A stretch of DNA of 64,000 bases, taken from the NCBI GenBank assembly GCA_016722025.1, contig JADKGZ010000012.1:1-64000 (forward strand). The letters run 5' to 3'. A program made the translations under genes and the position numbers. The DNA is from Acidimicrobiaceae bacterium (GTDB lineage Bacteria > Actinomycetota > Acidimicrobiia > Acidimicrobiales > Ilumatobacteraceae). The notes beneath the pieces were generated by a model. That model did not search any database and was not told where the DNA came from. It saw only the letters and a program-made list of their open reading frames with translations. The first letter of the stretch is position 1, and each line of letters starts with the position of its first letter. Below are positions 17,782 through 26,797 of the stretch, piece by piece.

Positions 17782-17844
17782 TCGCCGGCGCCGTGGCCGC
17801 GTACACCGGCGCACTGGCTGTCGGGTCGCCGCTCGCCGCCGGTC

Positions 17845-17850
17845 TAGTCT
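17845..17850 (+). promoter_or_regulatory. Candidate -10 element (TAGTCT) for the glutamine-synthetase-like gene
   Basis: TAGTCT ends six bases before ATG 17857 with no Shine-Dalgarno sequence between; same layout as other probable leaderless genes here. Confidence 0.5.
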
Positions 17851-17856
17851 CGCCGT

Positions 17857-19233
17857 ATGGCTGGACAAGGCATGCTCACTCGCGACGAACTCGAACACCT
17901 CATTCGCCACGGCGAGATCGACACGGTGTTGATGGTGTTCCCCGACCTGCAGGGTCGGTTGGTGGGCAAGCGAACCACCGGGCGCTTCTTCCTGCAGAGC
18001 GTCGCCGACGCGGGCACCGAGAACTGCGACTACCTGATTGCCTGCGACATGGACAACAACCCCGTGCCCGGGTACCGCTTCACCAGCTACGAGCAGGGCT
18101 ATGGCGACATGCTGGCCAAAGCCGACTGGAACACGGTTCGCCTCATCCCGTGGGTGGAGAAGACGGCGATGATCATGTGCGACCTGCTCGACGTGGACTC
18201 GGGCAACTTGGTGGAGGTCGCGCCGCGCAGCATCCTGCAGGCGCAGGTGGATGCGGCGGCCGCAATGGGCTTCTTGCCGATGGTGGCCAGTGAGATCGAG
18301 TTCTACCTTTTCAAGGACACCTACGACGAGGCCCACGAGAAGGGCTATCGCGACCTGCAGCCGCACTCGCCATGGCTCGAGGACTACCACATCCTGCAGA
18401 CCACCAAGGACGAGTACATCCTGGGTGCGATTCGGCGCAACCTGGAGGCTGCGGGTGTGCCGGTCGAGTTCAGCAAGGGCGAGGCCGGCAAAGGGCAGCA
18501 CGAGATCAACCTCGACTACACCACGGCGGTCGAGATGGCCGATCGCAACAGCGTCTACAAGCTGGCCGCGAAGGAGATCGCTCACTTCAACGGCCGGTCG
18601 GTGAGCTTCATGGCGAAGTACGACTTCAACGACACCGGCTCCTCCTGCCACATCCACTCCAGCCTCTGGACGCTCGATGGCCAGACCGCCGTGTTCGACG
18701 ATCACCATGGCCCGCACGGCATGAGCGAGACGTTCCAGCACTACCTGGCCGGCCAGATCGCCACTGCGCGCGAGTTCAGCCTGCTGTGGGCGCCCACCAT
18801 CAACAGCTACAAGCGCTTCCAACTCGGCTCGTGGGCGCCCACCGGCGTGGGCTGGGGCATCGACAACCGCACGCTCGGGTTCCGCAAGGTGGGTCACGGC
18901 AAAGGCACGCGTGTCGAGTGTCGCATTCCGGGCAGCGATGCCAACAGCTACTTCGCCTTCGCTGGCACGCTCGCCGGCGGCCTCTACGGCATCAAGCACA
19001 AGCTGCCGCTCGGCGAGGCCTTCATGGGCAACGGCTACGACGCCCCCGACATCCCCCGCATCCCCTGGAACATCGTCGATGCCATCAACCTGTGGGAAGG
19101 CAGCACGATCGCCCGCGAAGCGTTCGGCGAGGAAGTGCACCATCACATCCTTACCATGGCGAAGGCCGAGTGGGAAGCCTTCAACGACACCGTCACCGAC
19201 TGGGAACTGCGCCGCTACTGGGAACGCATCTAG
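17857..19233 (+). CDS. Glutamine synthetase family protein (probable gamma-glutamyl-amine ligase class)
   Basis: 458 residues with a GS fold. The catalytic domain shows SEIEFYLF, the metal/glutamate segment GEAGKGQHEINLDY, FMAKYDF...GSSCHIHSSLW, NSYKRF and the ATP-binding RVECRIPGSDANSYFAFA. The N-terminal beta-grasp (VMVFPDLQGRLVGKR) is the form seen in PuuA/GlnA3-like proteins rather than in primary nitrogen-assimilating GlnA. The NRxLGFRKVG region lacks an obvious adenylylation tyrosine loop. The likely activity is ATP-dependent gamma-glutamylation of an amine or polyamine; the substrate is not evident. No puu-type catabolic genes flank it. Confidence 0.85.
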   Translation: MAGQGMLTRDELEHLIRHGEIDTVLMVFPDLQGRLVGKRTTGRFFLQSVADAGTENCDYLIACDMDNNPVPGYRFTSYEQGYGDMLAKADWNTVRLIPWVEKTAMIMCDLLDVDSGNLVEVAPRSILQAQVDAAAAMGFLPMVASEIEFYLFKDTYDEAHEKGYRDLQPHSPWLEDYHILQTTKDEYILGAIRRNLEAAGVPVEFSKGEAGKGQHEINLDYTTAVEMADRNSVYKLAAKEIAHFNGRSVSFMAKYDFNDTGSSCHIHSSLWTLDGQTAVFDDHHGPHGMSETFQHYLAGQIATAREFSLLWAPTINSYKRFQLGSWAPTGVGWGIDNRTLGFRKVGHGKGTRVECRIPGSDANSYFAFAGTLAGGLYGIKHKLPLGEAFMGNGYDAPDIPRIPWNIVDAINLWEGSTIAREAFGEEVHHHILTMAKAEWEAFNDTVTDWELRRYWERI

Positions 19234-19260
19234 CATTCCCGTAGCGGTGCGGGGCTCGGG

Positions 19261-19974
19261 TCAGCAGCGGAACTCGACGAGCACAGGGAGATGGTCGCTG
19301 AGGTCGCCCCATGCGTCGCCGCCCGCCGGTGTGTGGGTGGCCGTGACGATCGCATCGTGCGGCACGAGCACGTAGTCGATGCGCTGGTACGGCGCGCCCG
19401 ACGGGTTGGTGAACGCGCCGTCGGGATCGGTGAGACCGACGGCGCGGAGCTCGCGGAGCACCTCCACCTCGCTGCCGTCGTTGGTGTTCAGGTCGCCGGT
19501 GACGATGTGCCGCGGCGTCGTGTCGACTCGCACGTGGTCGGCCACCCGCTTCGCCTGTGCGATTCGTTCGTCGGCGTCGTGACTTGCCAGGTGCGTGTTG
19601 AACAGCCGCAGCGCCCCGTCGCGGCGGGTGATGGTTGCTGCCAGCAGCACGCGGTGCTTGTAGATCCAGGTGCTGATGCCGGGGGAGATGGTGGTGCGCA
19701 TGCGTGCCGAGAGCACCCATGGCGAGAGGATCGCGATGCCTTCCGCCCGCCACCACACCAGTGGGGTGTACGGGTAGTGCTTGCGGGCCCAGGCGTAGTG
19801 CCACCCGAGGTGGCGGGCGAGCTTGCGCACCTGGCGCCGCTGCACCTCCTGCAGGCCGACGACATCGGGCTCCAGGTCGCTGACGACCGCAGCGATTGCC
19901 GACAGATCGGGCTGCCGGGCACCGAGGATGTTCCACGTGAGTGCACGCCAGGTCGTAGTCGCAGGATCGGCCAT
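19261..19974 (-). CDS. Endonuclease/exonuclease/phosphatase family protein
   Basis: 237 residues of the DNase I/EEP fold. Motifs in order: LTWNILGARQPD (metal Asn), DVVGLQEVQ (metal Glu), FNTHLAS, VTGDLNTND, and the C-terminal YQRIDYVLV and LSDHLPVLVEF with the catalytic His. The family cleaves phosphodiesters or phosphomonoesters of nucleic acids or lipids. There is no signal peptide. CAAACT eight bases before the ATG may be the -10. The gene is convergent with the GS-like gene and divergent from the SDR at 20014. Confidence 0.88.
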   Translation of the reverse strand: MADPATTTWRALTWNILGARQPDLSAIAAVVSDLEPDVVGLQEVQRRQVRKLARHLGWHYAWARKHYPYTPLVWWRAEGIAILSPWVLSARMRTTISPGISTWIYKHRVLLAATITRRDGALRLFNTHLASHDADERIAQAKRVADHVRVDTTPRHIVTGDLNTNDGSEVEVLRELRAVGLTDPDGAFTNPSGAPYQRIDYVLVPHDAIVTATHTPAGGDAWGDLSDHLPVLVEFRC

Positions 19975-19999
19975 TGCTCCCCAGTTTGACCGGCTCCGC

Positions 20000-20005
20000 T
20001 ACCGT
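20000..20005 (+). promoter_or_regulatory. Candidate -10 element (TACCGT) for the SDR at 20014
   Basis: TACCGT ends eight bases before ATG 20014 with no ribosome-binding sequence between. TTGACC (19986-19991) is too close to be its -35. Confidence 0.45.
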
Positions 20006-20013
20006 GACACGCC

Positions 20014-20799
20014 ATGAGTCGTCTCTCGGGCAAAGTCGCCCTCATCACAGGTGCATCATCGGGTTTGGGTCGCGTGGGCGCCGAGCGCTTCGCGGCGGAA
20101 GGGGCCAAGGTGGTCATCGCCGACATCACCGACGGCGACGACGCGGTGGAGGCCATCGCTGCGGCCGGCGGCGAGGCCAGCTTCGTGCGCTGCGACGTCA
20201 CCGACGAGGCCTCGGTGGAGAACGCAGTGAACTTCGCCGTCGAGACCTACGGCGGGCTGCACGCGCTGTACAACAACGCCGGTGTGATGCTGGGTGACGA
20301 CGACAGCCCGGTCACGACCAGCGTGGCCACGTACCAGAAGACCATGGACATCAACGTGCTCGGCACGCTGCTCGGCTGCAAGTACGCCATTCCTGCGCTG
20401 CAGGCCAGTGCCAAGGAGTCCGGCGAGGCCGGCAGCATCGTCAACGTCGCGTCGTTCGTCGCGCACATGGGCGCCGCCACTCCGCAGATCGCGTACACCG
20501 CCTCGAAGGGCGCGGTGCTGGCCATGACTCGCGAGATCGCCGTCATCTACGCCCGCCAAGGTGTGCGGGCCAACGCGCTGTGCCCCGGCCCCATCATGAC
20601 GCCGCTGCTGGCGAAGTTCCTCAGCGACGACGCCAAGCGCAATCGTCGCCTCGTGCACATCCCGATGGGTCGCTTCGGTGAGCCGATCGAGATCGCCAAC
20701 GGCGCGCTGTTCCTTGCCAGCAACGAGAGCAGTTGGATGACCGGCCAGTCGCTGATCATCGATGGTGGCATCACCGCCGCGTACGTCACGCCCGAGTGA
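20014..20799 (+). CDS. Short-chain dehydrogenase/reductase
   Basis: 261 residues, classical SDR. Cofactor motif TGASSGLGR (about 13-21), CDVTD, structural NNAG, and the active-site YTASKGA with Tyr and Lys after a VASFVAHMG strand. The acidic residue in VVIADITD favours NAD(H). C-terminal SWMTGQSLIIDGG is the usual ending of 3-oxoacyl-ACP-reductase-like SDRs. Substrate unknown; the next gene, an amino-acid decarboxylase, follows after two bases and is probably co-transcribed. Confidence 0.9.
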   Translation: MSRLSGKVALITGASSGLGRVGAERFAAEGAKVVIADITDGDDAVEAIAAAGGEASFVRCDVTDEASVENAVNFAVETYGGLHALYNNAGVMLGDDDSPVTTSVATYQKTMDINVLGTLLGCKYAIPALQASAKESGEAGSIVNVASFVAHMGAATPQIAYTASKGAVLAMTREIAVIYARQGVRANALCPGPIMTPLLAKFLSDDAKRNRRLVHIPMGRFGEPIEIANGALFLASNESSWMTGQSLIIDGGITAAYVTPE

Positions 20800-20801
20800 T
20801 C

Positions 20802-22163
20802 ATGCCCAGCGGCTCGACCCCGCCGATCGGCTCGACGCCGTTGCACGGCGCGGCGAACGGCACCGGCGATCTCGACGAGCGGGCCATCCGCTGGATGCGC
20901 CAGCGCATGGCCTCATCCGGTGTCGGCGTCATCGGCGACAAGGCCAGGCTCGATGCCGATCTCGCCGGCTCCATCACCGACGCCGGACTGGGCCTCGACG
21001 ACGCGTGGCAGATGTTCAGCGAGGTGATTGCCCCGCAGAACATCGGCCTCGACAGCGAGCGCTTCCTCGCGTTCATCCCGCTGTCGCCCTCTGTCGCAGG
21101 CATCTGGATGGACGCCATCTGCGGCACGGCGAACTTCTCGGCCGAGTCGTGGTTGGAGGGTGCCGGCGCCGTCGCCGCGGAGAACCAGGTGATCGAGCTC
21201 CTGGTGCGCACTGCCGGCTTACCGCCGGGCGCCGCCGGGTGCTTCATGAGCGGGGGCAGCATCGGCAACCTCTCGGCGCTGGCCGTCGGCCGCGACCAAG
21301 CTGCCGGCAAGCGCGTGGTGGTGGTGGCCGATACTGCGCACGCATCGATCGACAATGCACTGCACATCCTTGGCCTCCAGTCGCTGGTGGTGCCGACCGG
21401 CCCCGACTGCCGGCTCACGGGCCACGCCATCCGGGCGGCCGTCGGCCATCGCGACGACATCGCCATCGTGGTCGCTGCCGGCGGGAGCACGAATGCCGGC
21501 GTCATCGACGATCTTGCCGGTTGCGCCGAGGTCGCCGCCGACTTGGGGGCATGGTTCCACGTGGATGGCGCCTACGGCCTGACGGCGATGCTGCTGCCCG
21601 AGATGCGTGAGCGCTACGCCGGCATCGAGCGCGCCGACTCCTTCATCGTCGACCCACACAAGTGGATGTTCGCGCCCGCGGGGTCGTGCGCGTTGGTCTA
21701 CCGGCAACCGTGGCTGGCCAGGCAGACGCACACGCAGCACGGTCCCTACATCGACGTGCTGCGCACCGACGACCATGCGTACAACCCGTGCGATCTGGGC
21801 TACCAGCTCACCCGGCGAGCCAGCGGCCTGCCGGTGTGGTTCGCCATGGCACTGCACGGCCTCGATGCTCACCGCGACGCAATTCGGCACGGCCTGGTGC
21901 TTGCGCAGCGGATGGCCGCCGCACTGGACGCATGTGCTGCGACCGAGTTGATCATGCAGCCGGAGCTGGGCGTGGTGCTCTTCCGGCGCACTGGCTGGCA
22001 CCGTGACGAGTGGGCTCGATGGGCGGCCACGCTGTTGCGCGACCAGGTGGCGTTCGTCGCGCCGACCACCTATCGCGGTGAGCCCGTTGGCCGGCTGGTG
22101 TTCATGCACCCGCGGACGCCGTTGGCGATCGTCGACGAACTGATGGCCAGCCTCACAGGCTGA
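20802..22163 (+). CDS. PLP-dependent group II amino acid decarboxylase family protein
   Basis: 453 residues. Fold-type I PLP enzyme of the aromatic-amino-acid/glutamate decarboxylase group: CFMSGGSIGNLSAL binds the cofactor phosphate, ADTAHASIDNAL contains the stacking His, HVDGAYG the Asp that pairs with the pyridine nitrogen, and VDPHKWMFAP the Schiff-base Lys. Start ATG 20802 lies just after the upstream SDR stop. Which amino acid is decarboxylated cannot be read from the motifs. It overlaps the convergent VOC gene by 11 bases. Confidence 0.88.
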   Translation: MPSGSTPPIGSTPLHGAANGTGDLDERAIRWMRQRMASSGVGVIGDKARLDADLAGSITDAGLGLDDAWQMFSEVIAPQNIGLDSERFLAFIPLSPSVAGIWMDAICGTANFSAESWLEGAGAVAAENQVIELLVRTAGLPPGAAGCFMSGGSIGNLSALAVGRDQAAGKRVVVVADTAHASIDNALHILGLQSLVVPTGPDCRLTGHAIRAAVGHRDDIAIVVAAGGSTNAGVIDDLAGCAEVAADLGAWFHVDGAYGLTAMLLPEMRERYAGIERADSFIVDPHKWMFAPAGSCALVYRQPWLARQTHTQHGPYIDVLRTDDHAYNPCDLGYQLTRRASGLPVWFAMALHGLDAHRDAIRHGLVLAQRMAAALDACAATELIMQPELGVVLFRRTGWHRDEWARWAATLLRDQVAFVAPTTYRGEPVGRLVFMHPRTPLAIVDELMASLTG

Positions 22164-22776
22164 ACCGGCCGCGTGGCGTACGCACGGTGGCCTGCAACCG
22201 TGGCGCGCCGGCGCTCAGCTCGATGACGTCGCTGGCGCCGACCTCGTGGAGCACGGCGCGCAACAGATCCGGGCTGGGATGGGTGATGTGCAACTCCTCC
22301 AGCACAGCCTCCTGCGGCACGGTGTCGCTGGGGTGGGCCGAGGCCAGCCAATCGATCAGGAACGGCGTGGTGCCTCGGTGGGCGGCGTCGAGCAGCGGCA
22401 GCGTCAGCTGCCACTGGAGCACCACACCATCGGGACGGGCGCGCGTCATGTCGATGATCTCACCGAGGTCGATGCCGAGTGCGGCAACCGAACCGACCAC
22501 GTCGGGCAGCGGGCGCAGTGGCCGCGCGCACCACGCCACGAGCGACGCTGCGGCGAGGTCGTCGACGCCGAACGGCCGGGAGAACGCCGGCGCCGGCTGG
22601 TCTGCGTCGGGGCCGACGATCTCGAGGTACCTGGCGCTCCCGAGGCCGGTGAGCTCGTTGCGAGTGCCGCGCCCGACGTGGGCGCCGCCCGCTACCACGC
22701 CCACGCCCCACTCCTCCCGCACGCGCCGAGCAGTGGTGGCGACGTCGGGCGTCGCGAGTACGAGGTGGTCGATCAT
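22153..22776 (-). CDS. VOC/glyoxalase-like domain protein
   Basis: 207 residues. It opens IDHLVLATPDVATTARRV, the canonical first strand and metal His of the vicinal-oxygen-chelate fold, then GTRNELTGLGSARYLEIVGPD, as in glyoxalase-like (DUF3427-free, 'Glyoxalase_3'-type) proteins. A second half lacks strong metal motifs. The family includes dioxygenases, isomerases and binding proteins; function is not assigned. CAGACT six bases upstream of the ATG is a likely -10. Confidence 0.8.
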   Translation of the reverse strand: MIDHLVLATPDVATTARRVREEWGVGVVAGGAHVGRGTRNELTGLGSARYLEIVGPDADQPAPAFSRPFGVDDLAAASLVAWCARPLRPLPDVVGSVAALGIDLGEIIDMTRARPDGVVLQWQLTLPLLDAAHRGTTPFLIDWLASAHPSDTVPQEAVLEELHITHPSPDLLRAVLHEVGASDVIELSAGAPRLQATVRTPRGRFSL

Positions 22777-22853
22777 CGAACCAGTCTGCTCTGCGATCGT
22801 CTCGGCGAGGGGGCTGTGCAGATCGTGCCTTCGTGACCGGCAAGACTGAGGGA

Positions 22854-23726
22854 ATGAGTTCTGTCTCCTTCATCGGTCTCGGCGTGATGGGCACGCCGAT
22901 GGCTCGCCATCTTGCTGCGGCCGGCCACCAGGTCACCGTCTACAACCGCACGCCGGAGAAGGCGCTCGCGTGGGTGGCGCTGTACGGCAACCGAGCGGCG
23001 CCCACACCGCGAGAAGCCGCCGAGGGGGCCGAGTTCGTGTTCCTGTGCGTGGGCAACGACAACGACGTGCGCGACGTGGTGTACGGCACAGAGGGTGCCC
23101 TGGCCGGCGCCGGCGCCGGCGCAGTGCTGGTCGATCACACCACCGACTCTGCCGAGGTGGCCAAGGAGCTCGCCGAAGCGGCAGCAGAGTTCGGTGTCGG
23201 TTTCGTCGACGCGCCCGTCTCCGGCGGCCAGGCCGGTGCCGAGGCGGGTCAGCTCACCATCATGTGCGGCGCCGACGACGAGGCGTTCTACGAGCTGGCG
23301 AAGCCGGTGATGGGCTGCTACGCGAAGGCCAGCGCGCTGATGGGCACCGCCGGCGCCGGCCAGCTGACCAAGATGGTGAACCAGATCCTGATCGCGGGCA
23401 TCGTGCAGGGTCTCGCCGAGGGCCTCAACTTCGCAGTGAAGGCCGGCCTCGACCCCGAGCAGGTCACCGAGGTCATCAAGTACGGCGCCGCGCAGAGCTG
23501 GCAGTTGGAGAACCGTGGTCGCACGATGGTGCGCGACGAGTTCGACTTCGGGTTCGCCGTCGAATGGATGCGCAAGGACCTCGGCATCGTGCTCGACGAG
23601 GCGAATCGCAACGGCGCCCGCTTGCCGGTGACCGCCCTCATCGATCAGTTCTACGCCCAGGTCATCGCCCGTGGCGGCAAGCGCTGGGACACCAGCAGCC
23701 TGATTCACCTCCTGGCCCACGACTGA
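22854..23726 (+). CDS. NAD(P)-dependent beta-hydroxyacid dehydrogenase (3-hydroxyisobutyrate dehydrogenase family)
   Basis: 290 residues. N-terminal Rossmann motif FIGLGVMGTPMARHL, substrate motif DAPVSGGQAGAEAGQLTIM, and the catalytic Lys in GAGQLTKMVNQI, followed by the all-helical C-terminal domain. VYNRTPEK after strand 2 suggests NADP preference. The family oxidises 3-hydroxyisobutyrate, tartronate semialdehyde or similar acids. ATG 22854 has GAGGGA directly upstream. Nothing nearby points to valine degradation. Confidence 0.9.
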   Translation: MSSVSFIGLGVMGTPMARHLAAAGHQVTVYNRTPEKALAWVALYGNRAAPTPREAAEGAEFVFLCVGNDNDVRDVVYGTEGALAGAGAGAVLVDHTTDSAEVAKELAEAAAEFGVGFVDAPVSGGQAGAEAGQLTIMCGADDEAFYELAKPVMGCYAKASALMGTAGAGQLTKMVNQILIAGIVQGLAEGLNFAVKAGLDPEQVTEVIKYGAAQSWQLENRGRTMVRDEFDFGFAVEWMRKDLGIVLDEANRNGARLPVTALIDQFYAQVIARGGKRWDTSSLIHLLAHD

Positions 23727-23776
23727 GGCGTGCTGCCGATCTGCGGCCGGTGGCGGCGGTCTGCGATGATCTGGCC

Positions 23777-24106
23777 ATGACCCTCATCAAGATCAATGCC
23801 ATCACCGTGCCCGAGGGTGCGGGTGCCGAGCTCGCCCGCAGGTTCGCCGCTCGCGCCGGCGCTGTCGACGGGCAGGATGGTTTCGAGGGCTTCGAGTTGC
23901 TGGAGCCCACCGATGGTCGCAACGTGTGGCTGGTCGTCACTCGCTGGCGCGACCAGAGCAGCTTCGACGCCTGGGTTGCGTCGGCCTCGTTCGCCCACGG
24001 CCATCAGGGCGCGGGCGCACCGGCCGCGCATGGCGGGCCGGTGAGCACCGGCGCCGAGCTGTGGTCGTACCAGGTTGCTCAGCTTGCGCCGCCCAGCAAT
24101 GCGTAG
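23777..24106 (+). CDS. MhuD-like haem-degrading monooxygenase (ABM fold)
   Basis: 109 residues, one antibiotic-biosynthesis-monooxygenase ferredoxin-like domain. It follows mycobacterial MhuD closely: IKINAITVPEGAGAELARRFAARA, Asn7, Trp66 in SFDAW, and a His at 74 where MhuD has His75. These three are the haem-pocket residues that permit oxygenase-independent ring opening and iron release. It ends nine bases from a convergent P450 gene. Without structural data, a general quinol/ABM role remains possible. Confidence 0.85.
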   Translation: MTLIKINAITVPEGAGAELARRFAARAGAVDGQDGFEGFELLEPTDGRNVWLVVTRWRDQSSFDAWVASASFAHGHQGAGAPAAHGGPVSTGAELWSYQVAQLAPPSNA

Positions 24107-24115
24107 TCGCTGTGC

Positions 24116-25351
24116 TCAGCGCAACGCCAGTGGCAGGTGGTCGACGCCGCGTATGGTGAGGCGATCGCGCCACGTGGGGTCGCCGGCGAGCGCCACCTGC
24201 GGGAAGCGGCGAATGAGCGAGGTGATGGCCACACCGGCTTCGAGCTTGGCGAGCGAGGCGCCGAGGCAGTAGTGCACCCCGGCGGCGAAGCCGAGGTGGC
24301 GGTTCGCGTTGGCGCGATCCAGGTGCAGTTCCTCGGGCTTCTCGAACACCGCTGGGTCGTGGCTCGCCGCGCCCAGCACCGTCATCACCAGCGTTCCCTT
24401 GGGTACCACCACTTCGCTGCCGTCGATGGCCTGGTAGCCGACGTCGATCATCGGCACCCGCACGGTCTGCTGCACCGGGCCGTCGAAGCGCAGCAGCTCG
24501 TCGAGCGCTCGCACATCGAGCGACGGGTCGGCGGCCCAGCGACGCATCTCGTCGGGGTTGCGGAGCAACGCGAGCGTGCCGTTGCCGATGAGGTTGACGG
24601 TGGTCTCGTGGCCGGCGACGTAGAGCAGGATGACGAACGACAGCAGCTCGGCGGGGGAGAGGCGGTCGCCTTCTTCCTCGGCCTGGATGAGTGCCGACAG
24701 CAGATCCTCGCCCAGGTGGTGACGGCGGTGCTCGATGACCTCGCCGAGGTAGGCGCCCATGTGCCCGGCGGCGACCTCCGTTGCATCGAGCGTGGCATCG
24801 TCGGCGGTCGGTTCCAGCGAGGCGGTGAGCGTCTGCGACCACTCGCGGATCTGTTCGCTGCCATCGGTGGGCAGCGCCAGCAGGTCGCTGATCACCTGGA
24901 ACGGCACCGGGAACGCCAGCTCCTCGACCAGCTCCATCGAGCCGCGTTCGGCGGCGCGGTCGAGCGCGTCGTCGACCAGTTGCTGCACACGGGGTCGGAG
25001 GCGCTCGATCGCGGTGGGAGTGAACGCCAACGACACCAGTCGGCGAAGGCGTGTGTGGTCGGGAGGGTCGAGGTTCAGGATCGACTTCGCAACCAGTCCC
25101 TCGTCGACGCGCTGTCGCTGCCGTTCGCGTCGTGCGCGGCGAGGATCGTCGGGGCGGTCTGCCACATGCGCCTCGATGTCGCGTGCGAACTCGTTGCCGC
25201 GCAGTGTGCGCGCGACATCGTCGTAGCGGGTGAGGACCGTGAACCCGAACGCTGACACGTGCACAGGGTCGGTGGTTCGCAACCGTTCGTAGAACGGGTA
25301 CGGGTCGGCACGAAAGGCCGGGTCGAACGGGTTGAACAGCATCTCGGTCAT
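24116..25351 (-). CDS. Cytochrome P450
   Basis: 411 residues, intact. NLDPPDHTRLRRLVSLAFTP is the C-helix haem-propionate region, VAGHETTVN the I-helix oxygen-activation motif, ELLRFDGPVQ the ExxR, and GFAAGVHYCLGASLAKLE the haem loop (with the usual Phe and axial Cys, though the first Gly position is Ala). This is the short soluble class I type fed by ferredoxin. Its ATG is seven bases after the SDR stop and is preceded by GAGG, so the SDR at 25359-26090 and this P450 form an operon and may act on the same compound. Confidence 0.92.
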   Translation of the reverse strand: MTEMLFNPFDPAFRADPYPFYERLRTTDPVHVSAFGFTVLTRYDDVARTLRGNEFARDIEAHVADRPDDPRRARRERQRQRVDEGLVAKSILNLDPPDHTRLRRLVSLAFTPTAIERLRPRVQQLVDDALDRAAERGSMELVEELAFPVPFQVISDLLALPTDGSEQIREWSQTLTASLEPTADDATLDATEVAAGHMGAYLGEVIEHRRHHLGEDLLSALIQAEEEGDRLSPAELLSFVILLYVAGHETTVNLIGNGTLALLRNPDEMRRWAADPSLDVRALDELLRFDGPVQQTVRVPMIDVGYQAIDGSEVVVPKGTLVMTVLGAASHDPAVFEKPEELHLDRANANRHLGFAAGVHYCLGASLAKLEAGVAITSLIRRFPQVALAGDPTWRDRLTIRGVDHLPLALR

Positions 25352-25358
25352 GGCATCC

Positions 25359-26090
25359 TCAGGTCAGCTCGATGGGCGAGGCGTCGTGCTCGCGGATGAT
25401 GTCGCCCCAGACGATCCACTGTGAGCCGTGCGAGTGGGCGGCGATGGCCTGCATCGCCGCGTCGCCCACTCGGGCCGGTTCGATCACGGGCAGGCCCATC
25501 TCCTTGATGAACGACTGCGCGTCGGCCGGTACCAGCGGAGTGTCGACAAAACCCGGGCACAGTGCGCTGACGCACACCCCGGTGTTGCCGGCCTGCAACA
25601 GCGTGGCGCCCAGCGATCGCACGAACCCGACGACAGCGTGCTTGGTGGTGGTGTAGGCGATGTCGCCGGCCATGCCACCCAGGCCGGCCATCGAGGCCGT
25701 GACCAGTACGTGGCCGTGGCCGCGCTCGACCATGCCCGGCAGGACGGCGCGGGCGCCGAAGAACACTCCGTCGAGGTTGGCGCCGACGATGGCACGATAG
25801 GCATCGTCGGTGACGTCGCTGAGCGGCGCGCCGCGGCTGCCGACCGGAGACCGACCGGGTGTGGTGATGCCGGCGTTGAGGTGCACCACGTCGAGCGGAG
25901 GGAGCGAAGCGACGAGCGCGGCCCACGCGGCGGAGTCACTGACGTCGAGCTGCAGCTCGTCACTGGACCGCGGGTTGAGGTCGGCCACGTGCACGACGGC
26001 GCCTTCCGCTCGGTAGCGGTCGGCGCACGCTTTGCCGATGCCGCTGGAGCCGCCGGTGACCAGCACGTGTTGCCCGTCGAGTGCGCCCAT
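25359..26090 (-). CDS. Short-chain dehydrogenase/reductase
   Basis: 243 residues. VLVTGGSSGIGKACAD binds the cofactor; the VADLNPRS Asp favours NAD. LNAGIT replaces the common NNAG, and active-site YTTTKHA follows a TASMAGLGG strand. CPGFVDTPLV is the usual C-terminal loop. The start was placed at MGALDGQHVLVTGG because this begins the Rossmann strand; the long upstream reading frame is Arg/Pro-rich noise. First gene of an operon with the P450. Confidence 0.88.
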   Translation of the reverse strand: MGALDGQHVLVTGGSSGIGKACADRYRAEGAVVHVADLNPRSSDELQLDVSDSAAWAALVASLPPLDVVHLNAGITTPGRSPVGSRGAPLSDVTDDAYRAIVGANLDGVFFGARAVLPGMVERGHGHVLVTASMAGLGGMAGDIAYTTTKHAVVGFVRSLGATLLQAGNTGVCVSALCPGFVDTPLVPADAQSFIKEMGLPVIEPARVGDAAMQAIAAHSHGSQWIVWGDIIREHDASPIELT

Positions 26091-26239
26091 CAGTGCCGCT
26101 GCCTTGCCATGCCTCGATGTAAGCACACCGTGCGCGGTGACCTCGTTCCCTAGCCGTGCGCGACGGTGGGGCGCACCCTGTTGGTGAGGGGCAACCCTGT
26201 CACTGCCTGGCATCAACTGTCGGGCGGAAGGAGGTCGAC

Positions 26240-26797
26240 ATGAACGCCACTCGTTGGGTCGTGGTCGGCGCGTTGTTCGGGCTGCTCGTGGTCGGCGGGG
26301 CACCCGCGGCGACTGCTGAGCTGGAAGGTACGAACGGTTGCCAAGCATCGGGCGCGTTCCGCGAAGGCGGCTTCACGGTCGATGCCAGGGCTGTCGGCGA
26401 TGCGTTGGTCGTCGTGCCCCGTTCGGACACGGTGGACTGGCAGGGTTCCGTGGCGGCACCTCCTGGTGCCTACAGCGGCTCCATCTCCGTCGAGCTGCCG
26501 AAGCCGTTCGGCACGCTGGAGATCGATTCATGGGCCGGCAACAGCCAGACCATGTCGAACGCCGGCACACATGAGTACGACCTGCCGTCGCTGGTGCCCG
26601 CCGGCGTCGAGTTCACGGTCTCCGGCTCGCACGTCGACCAGAACGGCACGTGCTCGGGTTCGGTGCGCATGGAAGTGGAGGGTGGGCCGTTCGACTCGCC
26701 CCTCACGGCCGTCAGCCTGGTTGGCACCGCTGCGACCGGTGCGGGCCTGTTGGCACTGCTGCGGCCGCTGCTGCGGCCAGTGGGGAAGGTGATGTGA
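26240..26797 (+). CDS. Secreted/membrane-anchored protein of unknown function
   Basis: 185 residues. Signal peptide WVVVGALFGLLVVGGAPAATA with an ATA cleavage site, a beta-rich extracellular domain with two Cys (GCQAS and GTCSG), and a C-terminal hydrophobic segment (LTAVSLVGTAATGAGLLALLRPLL) that probably anchors it. GGAGG at 26230-26234 precedes ATG 26240. The stop overlaps the next small membrane gene (TGATG). I do not recognise the family. Confidence 0.75.
   Translation: MNATRWVVVGALFGLLVVGGAPAATAELEGTNGCQASGAFREGGFTVDARAVGDALVVVPRSDTVDWQGSVAAPPGAYSGSISVELPKPFGTLEIDSWAGNSQTMSNAGTHEYDLPSLVPAGVEFTVSGSHVDQNGTCSGSVRMEVEGGPFDSPLTAVSLVGTAATGAGLLALLRPLLRPVGKVM

Noticed and set aside
16414..19236. 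A 940-codon open frame on the minus strand
   Set aside because: It lies antisense to tetR, carD and the glutamine-synthetase-like gene, all with clear family motifs; its translation is low-complexity and has no domain. Long antisense frames are normal at this GC content.
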